Source: Lachnospiraceae bacterium | GTDB taxonomy: Bacteria; Bacillota; Clostridia; Lachnospirales; Lachnospiraceae | Reading direction: 5' to 3' | Assembly: GCA_017397645.1 (NCBI GenBank) | Contig: JAFQIE010000043.1 | Location: 24,325 to 88,324, forward strand | Length of the DNA stretch: 64,000 nucleotides | Part shown: in pieces, positions 1-8,643 of the stretch | Numbering within the stretch: position 1 is the first letter of the stretch | Layout of the letters: each line of letters opens with the position of its first letter | Position numbers and translations under genes: made by a program | The notes under the pieces: model-generated | What the model saw: only the letters and a program-made list of their open reading frames with translations | Told to the model about the DNA's origin: nothing | Databases searched by the model: none

Positions 1-978
1 GGTCCATCCGTTTCCGTCTTGAATGGTAGGCATACAATCCAAGATTTCTTGTACACGTTTTCCGCTGGCTACACCCCTGGTAACGCTTTGGAAGATCATG
101 GTCATACGCATCACTGCATGTAAAATCTGTGATATATAGGTGATGGCTGCCATCACATCACCGGGGGTAGCCCCGCCGGCACTGACTTGAATGGAGCCGA
201 CCTTAATAATCGCTACCACGGATACATTCAGAATGATATTCATTATCGGGCTCATATAGGAGAACAAAAGCAGCACGCCTAATTGTGTATCCACCAGTCC
301 CTGGTTGGCAGCGCCGAAGCGACCCTGCTCATGGCGCTCTTTCACATAAGCTTTGACCACCCTGGAGCCGGATACATTTTCCTGCATCACGTTGTTAAGC
401 TTGTCTAATTTTTCCTGCAGTATGTAGAATTTTGGGCTGGCTTTAGCCAAAAAGAAGCAGGCGGTTAAAATGATTAACGGTAGTGCGCAAGCCACCACAA
501 CCGCGAAGCTAACATCCAATAAAAGGAGACTTATCACACCGCCCACAAAGAGCATAAAGGTGCGTACAAAACCACGGATACTTTGCATCACCAGGTTTTG
601 AATTTGCGTAATATCGTTGGTCACTCTGGTAATCAAAGAGCCGGTGGTAAATTTGTCGGTTTGCTCAAAGGATAAGGTCATAATCTTTCCAAAGGCAGAC
701 TTGCGGATATCATTTCCAAACCTCTGGGCACAGAGGTTGGCAAACACACCGGAAAGGATGCCGAAACAGCTGCCCAAGGCTACAAATCCAATCATTTTTA
801 AGCCTACGGTGAGCACTAGGTTTAAGTCCCCTACACCATGATTGTTCAGACCCAGCACACCGTCATCTACAATGGTACTCATCAGTCTGGGTTGGAGTAA
901 ATCCATAAACACTTCGCCGGTCATGGCAAGTGGCGCCAAAAGGGCAAAAAACCAATATTTTTTGAGATATTTGAACAT
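1..978 (-). CDS. ABC exporter, membrane-domain half (3' end outside window)
   Basis: The reading frame runs uninterrupted from an ATG at 978 to the window edge (326 codons), so the gene is cut. A CAGGAGG ribosome-binding site lies just before the start. The visible part is a type-1 ABC exporter transmembrane domain: an N-terminal hydrophobic segment (FFALLAPLAMTGEVFMDLLQ), further helices, and the family signature of a cytoplasmic loop reading TGSLITRVTNDI followed later by NVMQENVSGSRVVKAYVKE. These match multidrug or lipid half-transporters that carry a C-terminal ATPase and often work as heterodimers (YheH/YheI or LmrCD type). The ATPase domain would lie beyond position 1. Substrate cannot be deduced. 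It is divergent from spoVAC. Confidence 0.88.
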   Translation of the reverse strand, partial: MFKYLKKYWFFALLAPLAMTGEVFMDLLQPRLMSTIVDDGVLGLNNHGVGDLNLVLTVGLKMIGFVALGSCFGILSGVFANLCAQRFGNDIRKSAFGKIMTLSFEQTDKFTTGSLITRVTNDITQIQNLVMQSIRGFVRTFMLFVGGVISLLLLDVSFAVVVACALPLIILTACFFLAKASPKFYILQEKLDKLNNVMQENVSGSRVVKAYVKERHEQGRFGAANQGLVDTQLGVLLLFSYMSPIMNIILNVSVVAIIKVGSIQVSAGGATPGDVMAAITYISQILHAVMRMTMIFQSVTRGVASGKRVQEILDCMPTIQDGNGWT

Positions 979-1200
979 AGAAACCTCCTGATTTGGAAGA
1001 TGTTTGTTTCCGATAGTGCAACATAAAAAACAATTACGTTAAGTATAACATAAAAGAGCGCAAAAAATATGAAATTTTTGTGAAAAAATGAATTTTATGG
1101 AATGAATTTAGGAATACTATGGGAAAGTAAAGATTGCAAGAAATTTTGGAGCGGATTTATGGCATAATGCAGACAAAATTTGAGAGCGGGGGACGAGAAC

Positions 1201-1692
1201 ATGACACAGACCGGAGGAGTCAAACAGGAACAGGCGGAAGAAAAGCAGAAACAATTGGAAGCCAAGGCTTATGAGGCGTATGTAAAAAGTGTAACCCCAA
1301 CACATTCTTTGGGGTTACAGATGCTGAAAGCATTTATTACCGGTGGCATCATATGTACCATTGGCCAATTCATTTTAAATCGGGGATTGGCGATGGGATT
1401 GGATGAAAAGGCGGCAGGCTCCTGGTGTTCCCTGTTGCTTATTTTATTGTCGGTGACATTAACCGGATTGAACATCTTTCCCAGAATCGTAAAGTGGGGC
1501 GGAGCAGGCGCGTTGGTTCCCATCACGGGATTTGCCAACAGTGTGGCTGCCCCTGCCATCGAGTATAAGGCAGAAGGCTGGGTTTTTGGCGTGGGCGCCA
1601 AGATATTCACCATTGCCGGGCCGGTGATTTTGTATGGTATGGTGGCAAGTGTGGTATACGGAATCATTTATTGGATGACAACATTGTTTTGA
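1201..1692 (+). CDS. spoVAC: Stage V sporulation protein AC
   Basis: A 163-residue membrane protein with a charged N-terminal 30 residues and about four hydrophobic segments. The motifs GGIICTIGQ, PITGFANSVAAPAIEYKAEG and VFGVGAKIFTIAGPVILYG are characteristic of SpoVAC, part of the inner-membrane channel that moves Ca-dipicolinic acid in developing and germinating spores. A TTG codon 21 nt upstream is in frame, but the ATG at 1201 has the better-spaced purine-rich site (GGGGGA). A CATAATG element near 1163 resembles a SigG-type -10 box, a weak observation. In related genomes spoVAC is normally followed at once by spoVAD and spoVAE; here a terminator follows and the partners lie 13 and 33 kb away. 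A partial second copy sits at 2438-2605. Confidence 0.93.
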   Translation: MTQTGGVKQEQAEEKQKQLEAKAYEAYVKSVTPTHSLGLQMLKAFITGGIICTIGQFILNRGLAMGLDEKAAGSWCSLLLILLSVTLTGLNIFPRIVKWGGAGALVPITGFANSVAAPAIEYKAEGWVFGVGAKIFTIAGPVILYGMVASVVYGIIYWMTTLF

Positions 1693-1695
1693 CAA

Positions 1696-1725
1696 AAAAG
1701 GCTTGACCAAGCGGTCAAGCCTTTT
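1696..1725. terminator. Bidirectional intrinsic terminator
   Basis: A perfect 13-bp stem (AAAAGGCTTGACC pairing with GGTCAAGCCTTTT) with a 4-nt loop AAGC. A and T tracts on the two sides allow it to end both spoVAC (+) and the convergent HAD gene (-), whose stop codon lies inside the 3' arm. A sequence-related terminator recurs at 2580-2618. Confidence 0.92.
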
Positions 1726-2374
1726 CGTTGATTCCTAAATGCAGTAATTCCTCAAAATCGTAAATATAAAAGTCGGCGGCAGCTTTCATTTGATCTACAT
1801 AATCCGCAGAGGATTGGTCATATACGCCACATACCATCATACCTGCGGATTTTGCAGTTAGATCTGCGTTCAGATTGTCATCCAGAAACAGAACATCTTC
1901 TACTGTGGTATTCATTTTTTCTGCGGCACGTACATAGATTTTGGGGTCTGCTTTCGTGGTGTTAAAGTCGTCGCAGGACCACACATTGTCGAACAGTTCC
2001 CATAAACCCAGCCGCTTCAGGCAGGCATCCAGTGTGATGTGGGGACTGGCCGTAAGAATATTCAGGCTTGCGCCTTTTTCTTTCAGTACTTTTAGCACAG
2101 ATATTACATTTGACTTAGCAGGAATTGTATGCTCATAGGCATCCAGCATATATTCTTGCATTAAAAGCATTAGCTGCTCCTTGGGCATTTGCAGCCTCAT
2201 AGTGTTTATAAAATATTCAGCGGTACCGTTGAGACCCAGTGGGGTGATGATCTTAATAATATCCTCCCCGTAACCAATGTTATTTTCATCCAGGATGCGG
2301 AGCATGCAGGAACAGAATGTAGGCATGGAATCCACTAATGTTCCATCAAAATCAAAAAGATAGGAAATTTTCAT
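1715..2374 (-). CDS. HAD-family hydrolase, phosphoglycolate-phosphatase-like
   Basis: 219 residues. Motif I FDFDGTLVDSMP (catalytic Asp pair) is at the N-terminus, motif II is in LNILTASPH, and motif III/IV is VLFLDDNLNADLTAKSAGM near the C-terminus, with a helical cap between. This is the Gph/beta-phosphoglucomutase-like subfamily, which removes phosphate from small metabolites; the substrate is not evident. An upstream in-frame ATG would add ten residues, but the ATG at 2374 has an ideal AGGGAGG site seven bases away. It converges on spoVAC. The gene is sandwiched between the intact spoVAC 3' end and a second, decayed spoVAC 3' end, so it may have arrived by insertion. Confidence 0.88.
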   Translation of the reverse strand: MKISYLFDFDGTLVDSMPTFCSCMLRILDENNIGYGEDIIKIITPLGLNGTAEYFINTMRLQMPKEQLMLLMQEYMLDAYEHTIPAKSNVISVLKVLKEKGASLNILTASPHITLDACLKRLGLWELFDNVWSCDDFNTTKADPKIYVRAAEKMNTTVEDVLFLDDNLNADLTAKSAGMMVCGVYDQSSADYVDQMKAAADFYIYDFEELLHLGINEKA

Positions 2375-2437
2375 TGTGTGCCTCCCTTTCTCATATTGTA
2401 TCACATCACTAATCTGATGTAAATTTTTTTTAAACTA

Positions 2438-2605
2438 ATGGGTCCTAAGTTGACACAAGCAGAGGGCTTCGTCCTCGGTGTCGGCGCTAAGATGTTCACT
2501 ATCGCAGGACCGGTTATCGTCTACGGCACGGTGGCCAGTGTGGTGTATGGGGTTGTGTATTGGATGATAACTTTATTAAAAAAAGGCTTGACCAAATTGT
2601 TTTAA
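2438..2605 (+). pseudogene. spoVAC 3'-end remnant
   Basis: A 55-codon frame in which the last 47 residues resemble the SpoVAC C-terminus: EGFVLGVGAKMFTIAGPV, then IVYGTVASVVYGVVYWM. Everything upstream of the EGF is missing; the preceding codons do not match SpoVAC and there is no ribosome-binding site. It is clearly diverged from the intact copy at 1201-1692 at nucleotide level, so it is not a fresh duplication. It is either a decayed paralogue or the displaced end of an older or foreign spoVAC. Its last codons run into a terminator that also resembles the one after the intact gene. Confidence 0.8.
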
Positions 2606-2618
2606 GTCAAGCCTTTTT
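2580..2618 (+). terminator. Intrinsic terminator after the spoVAC remnant
   Basis: Stem AAAAAGGCTTGAC (2580-2592) pairs with GTCAAGCCTTTTT (2606-2618) around a 13-nt loop. The stem sequence is nearly that of the terminator at 1696-1725, which supports common origin of the two spoVAC ends. Confidence 0.85.
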
Positions 2619-2707
2619 ACTATGCTATGTCTAATTAGAATTTCCACATTCTCCTGTTGGGATACAATAATAAAATTGCTATAAAGATTCTTTTTATTGC
2701 ATTTCGC

Positions 2708-2736
2708 TTGACAAGGAAGTTTCCGCATCATATGAT
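2708..2736 (+). promoter_or_regulatory. Sigma-A type promoter of the dinD/XRE/BRO insert
   Basis: A consensus TTGACA (2708-2713), a 17-bp spacer and TATGAT (2731-2736), about 40 bp ahead of the truncated dinD-like gene. It probably drives the three-gene phage-like insert. Confidence 0.75.
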
Positions 2737-2754
2737 TGTATCAAGAATGATACA
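2737..2754. promoter_or_regulatory. Perfect palindrome (putative operator)
   Basis: TGTATCAAGAATGATACA has two 7-bp arms around AGAA. It begins directly after the -10 box and covers the expected transcription start, the classical place for a repressor operator. The XRE protein encoded at 3098 is the obvious candidate ligand (inference). Confidence 0.6.
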
Positions 2755-2774
2755 CAGCAAAAGGGGAATAATTT

Positions 2775-3077
2775 ATGGAATCAAAACGAGTAGAACAGAT
2801 TAAAATTCAGTTTGATGTAGCATTGCAGATGACAGAGGAAAAGATTGAGTATTGGTATGCCAGAGACTTGATGGTATTGTTGGGGTATAGCAGATGGGAA
2901 AACTTTAAGAAAGCTGTTGAGCGTGCAATGGATTCGTGTAGGACAGCGCAAATAGATGTATGTGATCATTTTCGTGAGGTCACGAAAATGATAAATCTTG
3001 CGAAGGGAGCCCAGAGAAAAATTTTTAAGATTATAAGCATATGCAATATGGTAAAGAGCAAACATAGGATAAAATAA
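2775..3077 (+). pseudogene. DinD-like protein, truncated 5' fragment
   Basis: About 83 residues match the N-terminus of the DinD/BRO-type family: YWYARDLMVLLGYSRWENF, then DVCDHFREVTKMINLAKGAQR. In intact members this is followed by an SRYACYLI block and some 180 more residues. Here the frame drifts into unrelated residues (IISICNMVKSKHRIK) and stops; a shifted frame gives only a short DYK match before a stop, pointing to a frameshift plus deletion. The start has a good AAGGGG site and the promoter above. DinD proteins are damage-inducible or phage-associated and of poorly known function. The fragment is probably non-functional as DinD. Confidence 0.7.
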
Positions 3078-3097
3078 TATACGAGGAGAGTGTATTT

Positions 3098-3376
3098 ATG
3101 GATTATAGAGTAAAGACGAATGAGTTGGACATTGAAGTTGAAGTAAAAAAGACGACGGATAGTATTGTGGATAAACTCGTGCAATATCGAAAGAAGCAGG
3201 GGTTAACGCAACAAGATATTGCAGATGCCACCGGTATTCACAGGGCGAATATTGCACGGATAGAAGGGAAAAAGAATGTAGTTTCACTGGATTCTTTGAC
3301 GAAATATGCGAAATGTTTGAACCTGGAATTATCCTTTGATGTGAGAGTTCAACTTGATGTAGAAGAGTCTGGTTAA
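3098..3376 (+). CDS. XRE-family transcriptional regulator
   Basis: 92 residues. A standard Cro/C1 helix-turn-helix spans about residues 27-80: LVQYRKKQGLTQQDIADATG, then IHRANIARIEGKKNVVSLDSLTKYAKCLNLEL. The start has a clear GAGGAG site. Such small regulators occur as phage repressors or antitoxins. No toxin gene is next to it, but the truncated dinD-like gene upstream and the BRO-like antirepressor downstream suggest a decayed phage regulatory module. It likely represses its own promoter through the palindrome at 2737-2754 (inference). Confidence 0.85.
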   Translation: MDYRVKTNELDIEVEVKKTTDSIVDKLVQYRKKQGLTQQDIADATGIHRANIARIEGKKNVVSLDSLTKYAKCLNLELSFDVRVQLDVEESG

Positions 3377-3403
3377 ACAGCTGATGAAAGGAGTATCAAA
3401 TTT

Positions 3404-4318
3404 ATGAAGACTATGTTATACGATGAAATACAGGACAGGACAATCATGGTAGATATGGAACATTTTTTGGCGCAAGGTGAAGGACAAGACGAAGTGTTTT
3501 ATGATAATGAAGTGAGAAAAATATGGCATAAGCAGGATGAGGAATGGTTCTTTTCTATAGTGGATGTATGTGCTGTTTTGACAGAGCAGGAAAATACAAG
3601 AACGGCAAGTACATATTGGGCTGTGTTGAAAAAACGATTAAAGGATGAAGGGGCAGATGAACTGCTTACAAAATGTAAGCAGTTGAAAATGAAAGCCATC
3701 GATGGAAAGATGAGGAAAACGGATTGTGCTAACACAGAACAACTTTTCCGAATCATTCAGTCCATTCCATCCAAAAAAGCAGAACCGTTTAAACGGTGGT
3801 TAGCACAAGTGGGAAGAGAACGTTTGGAGGAAATAGCCGACCCGGAAAAAGCAGTTGAAAGGGCTGTCGCTACATATAAAGCAAAAGGCTATTCAGATAA
3901 GTGGATTTCTCAAAGAATCCGTTCTATTGAGATTCGGAAGGAATTGACAGATGAATGGCAGAATGCCGGAATAGATAACCCAAAGGACTTTGCAGCTCTC
4001 ACCAACATCTTGACTATTGCTTGGTCTGGGAAGTCCGTAAAAGAATATAAAGAACTAAAAGGATTGAAAAAAGAGAATTTAAGAGATAATATGACAAATA
4101 CAGAGTTGGCATTGAATCTTTTGGCAGAGGTGTCGGCTACAGAATTATCACGTGCACAAAAACCCAGCGGATTTGGCGAGACAAAATCAGTGACTGTAGC
4201 AGGTGGTGAAATCGCTGGGAATGCGAGAAAAGAACTGGAACAAAAACTGGGAAGAAGTATTCTCTCAAACTCAAATGCCGTAACCCCGAGATTGTTAGAC
4301 GACACAACAAACAAGTAG
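3404..4318 (+). CDS. BRO-N family protein, prophage antirepressor-like
   Basis: 304 residues with an AAAGGAG site. The N-terminal region VRKIWHKQDEEWFFSIVDVCAVL followed by YWAVLKKRLKDEGADELLTKCKQLKM is a BRO-N/antirepressor domain, and the region QSIPSKKAEPFKRWLAQVGRERLEE is the hallmark that follows it. The C-terminal half (SDKWISQRIRSIEIRKELTD to the end) is the conserved tail seen in full-length chromosomal relatives, so the gene appears intact. Family members bind DNA and in phages counter repressors; the host role is unknown. It is the last gene of the small accessory insert before tcdA. Confidence 0.8.
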   Translation: MKTMLYDEIQDRTIMVDMEHFLAQGEGQDEVFYDNEVRKIWHKQDEEWFFSIVDVCAVLTEQENTRTASTYWAVLKKRLKDEGADELLTKCKQLKMKAIDGKMRKTDCANTEQLFRIIQSIPSKKAEPFKRWLAQVGRERLEEIADPEKAVERAVATYKAKGYSDKWISQRIRSIEIRKELTDEWQNAGIDNPKDFAALTNILTIAWSGKSVKEYKELKGLKKENLRDNMTNTELALNLLAEVSATELSRAQKPSGFGETKSVTVAGGEIAGNARKELEQKLGRSILSNSNAVTPRLLDDTTNK

Positions 4319-4349
4319 TGAAGTAGCATATTGAAAAAGAGGAAAAGCT

Positions 4350-5081
4350 ATGGAATCTATATTTTCAAGAACCGAAATGCTCCTGGGACAGGAAGCAATA
4401 AATAAATTGAAGAAGGCGCGCGTGGCAGTGTTTGGCGTGGGTGGTGTCGGCGGATATGTAGTGGAGGCTTTGGCCAGAAGTGGCGTGGGCGCCATCGATG
4501 TGATTGACAATGACACAGTTAGCGTTACAAATATCAATCGACAACTGATCGCGCTTCAAAGTACAGTGGGACAATATAAAGTGGATGTTATTGCGGAACG
4601 TATTAAGGATATTAATCCGGAAGCTGTGGTACATGTACATCGCGTATTTTACCTGCCTGAAACGGCAGCGGAATTTGATTTCTCGCAGTATGATTATGTG
4701 GTGGATGCCATTGACACCGTTAGTGGGAAACTGATGCTGGTGGAGCAGGCGAATAAGGCCGGTGTGCCTATCATCAGTGCCATGGGAGCAGGAAACAAAT
4801 TAGACCCCACAGCATTCCGTGTGGCAGATATCTATGAAACGAAAGTTTGCCCTCTGGCGAAGGTAATGCGCCGGGAACTGAAAAAGAGGGGTATTGACAA
4901 ACTGAAAGTGGTGTATTCTGAGGAAGAGGCGATGACACCTGCTATCGTTCCCGGAGCGACAGGTGAGATAGAGGACGATGGTTCCCGCAAAAAGGCGGCA
5001 CCGGGTAGTGTAGCTTTTGTGCCTTCGGTGATGGGATTGATTATGGCAGGAGAAGTGATTAAGGATTTGTCTGTAAGGTAG
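4350..5081 (+). CDS. tcdA: tRNA threonylcarbamoyladenosine dehydratase
   Basis: 243 residues of the ThiF/E1-like family. The nucleotide-binding glycine motif GVGGVGGYVVEALARSGVG lies at about residues 30-48, followed by DNDTVSVTNINRQL, the adenylation site. TcdA (CsdL) uses ATP to cyclise t6A at position 37 of ANN-decoding tRNAs. Length and the absence of a C-terminal rhodanese fit TcdA rather than MoeB or ThiF. The start ATG has a GAGGAAA site. The next gene begins 26 bp on, so the two may share a transcript. Confidence 0.9.
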   Translation: MESIFSRTEMLLGQEAINKLKKARVAVFGVGGVGGYVVEALARSGVGAIDVIDNDTVSVTNINRQLIALQSTVGQYKVDVIAERIKDINPEAVVHVHRVFYLPETAAEFDFSQYDYVVDAIDTVSGKLMLVEQANKAGVPIISAMGAGNKLDPTAFRVADIYETKVCPLAKVMRRELKKRGIDKLKVVYSEEEAMTPAIVPGATGEIEDDGSRKKAAPGSVAFVPSVMGLIMAGEVIKDLSVR

Positions 5082-5107
5082 TTGTTGAGATATAGAAAGG
5101 GTAAGGT

Positions 5108-5971
5108 ATGGAGCAGGGAAACACGGATAAGAGAAAAAAGAATATGATAAAAGGCATCATCCTTGCTGCCATCCTGCTATTGGGTTGTGGCTTGGCATTC
5201 CTATTTTTTGGTATGGTGCAGGTGGATATTCCATCCGAAGACGAGATACCTGAGAAGGAAGATATGATAATGCAAGGTGCCTCTATGTCTGACCCGCAGA
5301 TACCGGAAGTGGATCTGAGTGAGGAACCCTTAGAACGTACTATGGAAGATATGATCCAATACATGGCCCCTGCCCTGGTGCAGGTCTATCGCGAGGACGA
5401 TGCAGGAAATTATACGGCGGGAAGCGGATATATCGTGGAAATGACGGAGGACACAATCTATATCTGCACCAACCGTCATGCGGTCACCACCACTGCGACT
5501 TGTGATATCTACTTCCATGATGGTACGAAAGTGGAAGGCAAAATCATCGGTGCGGCGGAGCATTATGATGTGGGGGTTGTGACCATAGAGAAAAAGGATG
5601 TGCCGGAGAGCCTAATGCAAGAACTAAGGCCGGTGACCATTGACTATACATATTGGGAAGTACTGGATGAGGAACCCATTATACTCGGTCTTGGACGTGT
5701 ATCCAGAGAGGGAGGATTTGACCATATTACCACGGGAAACCTCATTAAAATCAAACAGTATTTTGAATGGGATTCGGCGCACCCTCATACAGAGGTGACG
5801 GTTGCATTGGAGGCAGGAGATTCCGGCTCGGCCATTTTAGATGATGATGGTAATTTGATAGCCATGGCATATGCCTATTCTACAGAACCCACCAGATACT
5901 GGTGTGTGCCCTTGGATGAAATTCTGAAGGCGTATCGGGAGATTACAGGCAGAAACCCTCGGGTATTCTAA
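5108..5971 (+). CDS. Membrane-anchored trypsin-like serine protease
   Basis: 287 residues. A lysine/arginine-rich N-terminus is followed by one transmembrane segment (about 14-36), an acidic linker (40-75), and a chymotrypsin-fold domain outside the cell. The catalytic triad is visible: His124 in TNRHAV, Asp154 in HYDVGVV, Ser239 in GDSGSA. There is no PDZ domain, unlike HtrA/DegP, so processive quality-control activity is less likely. The substrate is unknown. A GGGTAAGGT-like site precedes the start. It may be cotranscribed with tcdA, but no functional link is evident. Confidence 0.82.
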   Translation: MEQGNTDKRKKNMIKGIILAAILLLGCGLAFLFFGMVQVDIPSEDEIPEKEDMIMQGASMSDPQIPEVDLSEEPLERTMEDMIQYMAPALVQVYREDDAGNYTAGSGYIVEMTEDTIYICTNRHAVTTTATCDIYFHDGTKVEGKIIGAAEHYDVGVVTIEKKDVPESLMQELRPVTIDYTYWEVLDEEPIILGLGRVSREGGFDHITTGNLIKIKQYFEWDSAHPHTEVTVALEAGDSGSAILDDDGNLIAMAYAYSTEPTRYWCVPLDEILKAYREITGRNPRVF

Positions 5972-6024
5972 GAGAGAATTCGAAACGGATAGTGGGCAAA
6001 ATGCACCCGAAATACCGATTTTTC

Positions 6025-6052
6025 TTGCAATATGCGAAGCGTGTGATAAAAT
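6025..6052 (+). promoter_or_regulatory. Candidate promoter of the peptide-transport operon
   Basis: TTGCAA (6025-6030), a 16-bp spacer and TAAAAT (6047-6052), about 60 bp before the binding-protein gene. Moderate match to the sigma-A consensus. Confidence 0.5.
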
Positions 6053-6114
6053 GAACTTGAAAATTGCATAATAAGAGGATGTAAATCCCATATAAGAAGA
6101 GGAGAAGAGCAATT

Positions 6115-7656
6115 ATGAAAAAAAGGCTTTTTGGATTATTTCTTTCGGCACTTCTGACAATGGCTGTACTGGGCGGATGCACAGACGGCACAGTGGAACC
6201 TTCAGTGGATCATTCCTCAAAGGAGCCTACTTATGGTGGCTCCGTGGTTGTAGGCATACAACAGGATTTCGACAGTCTTGACCCTCATAAAGCAACAGCG
6301 GCAGGAACCAAAGAAGTATTGTTTAACATTTTTGAAGGCTTAGTGAAGCCTGACGAAAATGGTAATTTAATGAATGCCATAGCCAGTGATTACACAGTTT
6401 CCGAAGACGGACTGAGGTATACTTTTACGTTGCGTGAAAATGTGAAATTCCATAATGGCAATGTTGTGACAGCAGAGGATGTAAAGTACTCTCTGGAAAG
6501 AGCGTCAGGATTGTTAGATGGTACCCCATTGGTATCTACCCTGCGCACGGTAACAAAAGTAGATATTATCGATGAACAGACGGTTCAGGTGACAGTGGGA
6601 AGTGCCAATGCAGAGTTGATTTATGGCTTTGTGGCTGCCATCATCCCCGCAGGAAGCGGAGAAGATGCAACGGCAGATCCCGTTGGAACAGGACCGTTTT
6701 CTTATGTCTCTTACAAACCACAAGAGGGAATGATTGTACAAAAATTTGCGGACTACTGGCAGACAGGATTGCCTTATTTGGATGAGGTGAATTTTAAGAT
6801 TGTGAACAGCCCGGATTCGGCATTGTTGGAATTGCAGGGCAAGACCATCGATGTGTATGCGTATCTGACAGACTCACAGGCCGGCTTACTGCAAAATGAT
6901 TACCAGGTACTTGCTTCTGCGTCCAATGTGGTGCAGGCACTGTATTTGAACAACGCAGTGGCTCCTTTAGACGATGTACGGGTGAGAAGGGCAATCTGTT
7001 ATGCCCTGGACAGAGATGAAATCAATCTTTTCGTAGGTGGTGGCAAAGGCACCCTGCTCAGCGCAGGTATGTTGCCTACATTAAAAGATTATTACGTGGA
7101 TTTGAACGATATCTACGGCACCACAGATAACCAGCAGAAGGCAAAGGATTTGTTGACAGAAGCGGGATATCCCGACGGATTCGATTTGGAGATTGCGATA
7201 CCTTCCAACTATGAGTTTCATATGCAGACCGGTGAGGTTATCGTGGAGCAGTTGAAAGCAGTGGGTATCAATGCAACCATTCAGGGATATGAGTGGAATT
7301 CCTGGTTAGAGCAGGTGTATAACGGCAGACAGTTCGAGGCTACCATCAGTGGTGTGACCAGTGATATGACGCCGGGATATTTGTTGACCAGATTCCAGAC
7401 AGATTCCCCGAAGAATTTTATCAATTTCTCCAGCCCAGAATATGATGATATTTTTAAGAGAGCAGAGAATACGATGGATTTGAAATTGAAGGCTGACTAC
7501 TATGCTCAGGCACAGAAGATTCTGTGTGACCTGGCAGGAAGTGCCTTTATCCAGGCTCCTGCCAATCAGACAGCCATCAGCAAGAAACTGGCAGGTTACA
7601 AGTTCTATCCTGTATATGTGCAGGATATGAGTACGGTTTATTTTGTAGAGGAATAA
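6115..7656 (+). CDS. Peptide ABC transporter substrate-binding lipoprotein (family 5)
   Basis: 513 residues. A lipoprotein signal peptide ends in the lipobox LGGC (Cys22). The mature protein has the family-5 features: GGSVVVGIQQDFDSLDPHKA near the N-terminus, VKFHNGNVVTAEDVKYSLERA, and DVRVRRAICYALDRDEI in lobe II. It would capture di- or oligopeptides (or nickel/opine-type ligands) outside the cell and deliver them to the permeases encoded next. Strong GAGGAG site. First gene of a compact operon: spacing to the permease is 18 bp. Exact ligand not deducible. Confidence 0.92.
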   Translation: MKKRLFGLFLSALLTMAVLGGCTDGTVEPSVDHSSKEPTYGGSVVVGIQQDFDSLDPHKATAAGTKEVLFNIFEGLVKPDENGNLMNAIASDYTVSEDGLRYTFTLRENVKFHNGNVVTAEDVKYSLERASGLLDGTPLVSTLRTVTKVDIIDEQTVQVTVGSANAELIYGFVAAIIPAGSGEDATADPVGTGPFSYVSYKPQEGMIVQKFADYWQTGLPYLDEVNFKIVNSPDSALLELQGKTIDVYAYLTDSQAGLLQNDYQVLASASNVVQALYLNNAVAPLDDVRVRRAICYALDRDEINLFVGGGKGTLLSAGMLPTLKDYYVDLNDIYGTTDNQQKAKDLLTEAGYPDGFDLEIAIPSNYEFHMQTGEVIVEQLKAVGINATIQGYEWNSWLEQVYNGRQFEATISGVTSDMTPGYLLTRFQTDSPKNFINFSSPEYDDIFKRAENTMDLKLKADYYAQAQKILCDLAGSAFIQAPANQTAISKKLAGYKFYPVYVQDMSTVYFVEE

Positions 7657-7674
7657 TAGAAGGGAGGCGATTGT

Positions 7675-8634
7675 ATGAAATACCTTGGCAAGAAATTATT
7701 CACACTTGTGATGACCTTGTTTTTGGTGTCCGTCATCGCCTTTCTTTCTTTTGAAATTATCCCGGGCGATGTGGTTTCCTCTATTCTGGGAACAGAAGCA
7801 ACTCCTGAAAGAGAGGCACAGCTACGGGAAGAATTGGGACTAAACGATCCTCCGGTGGTGCGGTATGTGAACTGGGCCACCGGGGTTCTAAAGGGGGACT
7901 TGGGCGTTAGTTACCGATACTCCAAGAATATGAATGAGATGATGCCGGTGGCAGAACTGGTGGGCGATAAATTGCCGGTGACTCTATGGCTGGCAGCATT
8001 CTCTTTGATTATGATTATCGCCGTATCCATTCCCCTTGGCGTGATGTGGGCGAAAAGCAACAACCGTTTTTTAGACGCTGCGCTAAATGTGGTGACGCAA
8101 ACTACTATGGCCATACCGTCCTTCTTTTTGGGCATCATGGTGACCTATATTTTTGGCATTTTGCTCAAATGGTTTGCACCCGGAGGATATGTGAGCTACG
8201 AAAAGGACCCTTGGGGATTTGCGGGATACCTGCTATTTCCGGCGTTGTCTATTGCATTGCCGAAGATTGCTATGACCGCCAGGTTCTTAAGAAACTCTAT
8301 GCTGAAGGAAATGCAATCCGATTATGTGCGCACTGCCTACAGTAAGGGTGCTACGAAACGCAAGGTAATGTACGGACATGTGCTGCGAAATGCCATGATA
8401 CCGGTCATCACCTTTTTGGGTATGATTATTGCAGAGATAGTGGCGGGCAGCATCGTGGTGGAGCAGGTGTTTGGTTTGCCCGGCGTGGGCAGGCTTCTCA
8501 TCAGTTCTATTTCCACCAGAGATTTCCCGGTGGTTGAGATTTTGATCTTGTATATTGCATTTGTAATTATTTTTGTTTACTTTCTCATTGATATTCTATA
8601 TCGTGTGGTGGATCCCCGTATCAGTGAGAAGTAA
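7675..8634 (+). CDS. Peptide ABC transporter permease, DppB-type
   Basis: 319 residues with six predicted membrane helices. The N-terminal MKYLGKKLFTLVMTLFLVSV and the LGTEATPEREAQLREELGLNDP segment are typical of DppB/OppB. The EAA loop is in YVRTAYSKGATKRKVMYGHVL, which docks on the ATPase, and the C-terminus has GVGRLLISSISTRDFPVV. GGGAGG site. Pairs with the DppC-type protein encoded immediately downstream. Confidence 0.93.
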   Translation: MKYLGKKLFTLVMTLFLVSVIAFLSFEIIPGDVVSSILGTEATPEREAQLREELGLNDPPVVRYVNWATGVLKGDLGVSYRYSKNMNEMMPVAELVGDKLPVTLWLAAFSLIMIIAVSIPLGVMWAKSNNRFLDAALNVVTQTTMAIPSFFLGIMVTYIFGILLKWFAPGGYVSYEKDPWGFAGYLLFPALSIALPKIAMTARFLRNSMLKEMQSDYVRTAYSKGATKRKVMYGHVLRNAMIPVITFLGMIIAEIVAGSIVVEQVFGLPGVGRLLISSISTRDFPVVEILILYIAFVIIFVYFLIDILYRVVDPRISEK

Positions 8635-8643
8635 GAGGTGTCT

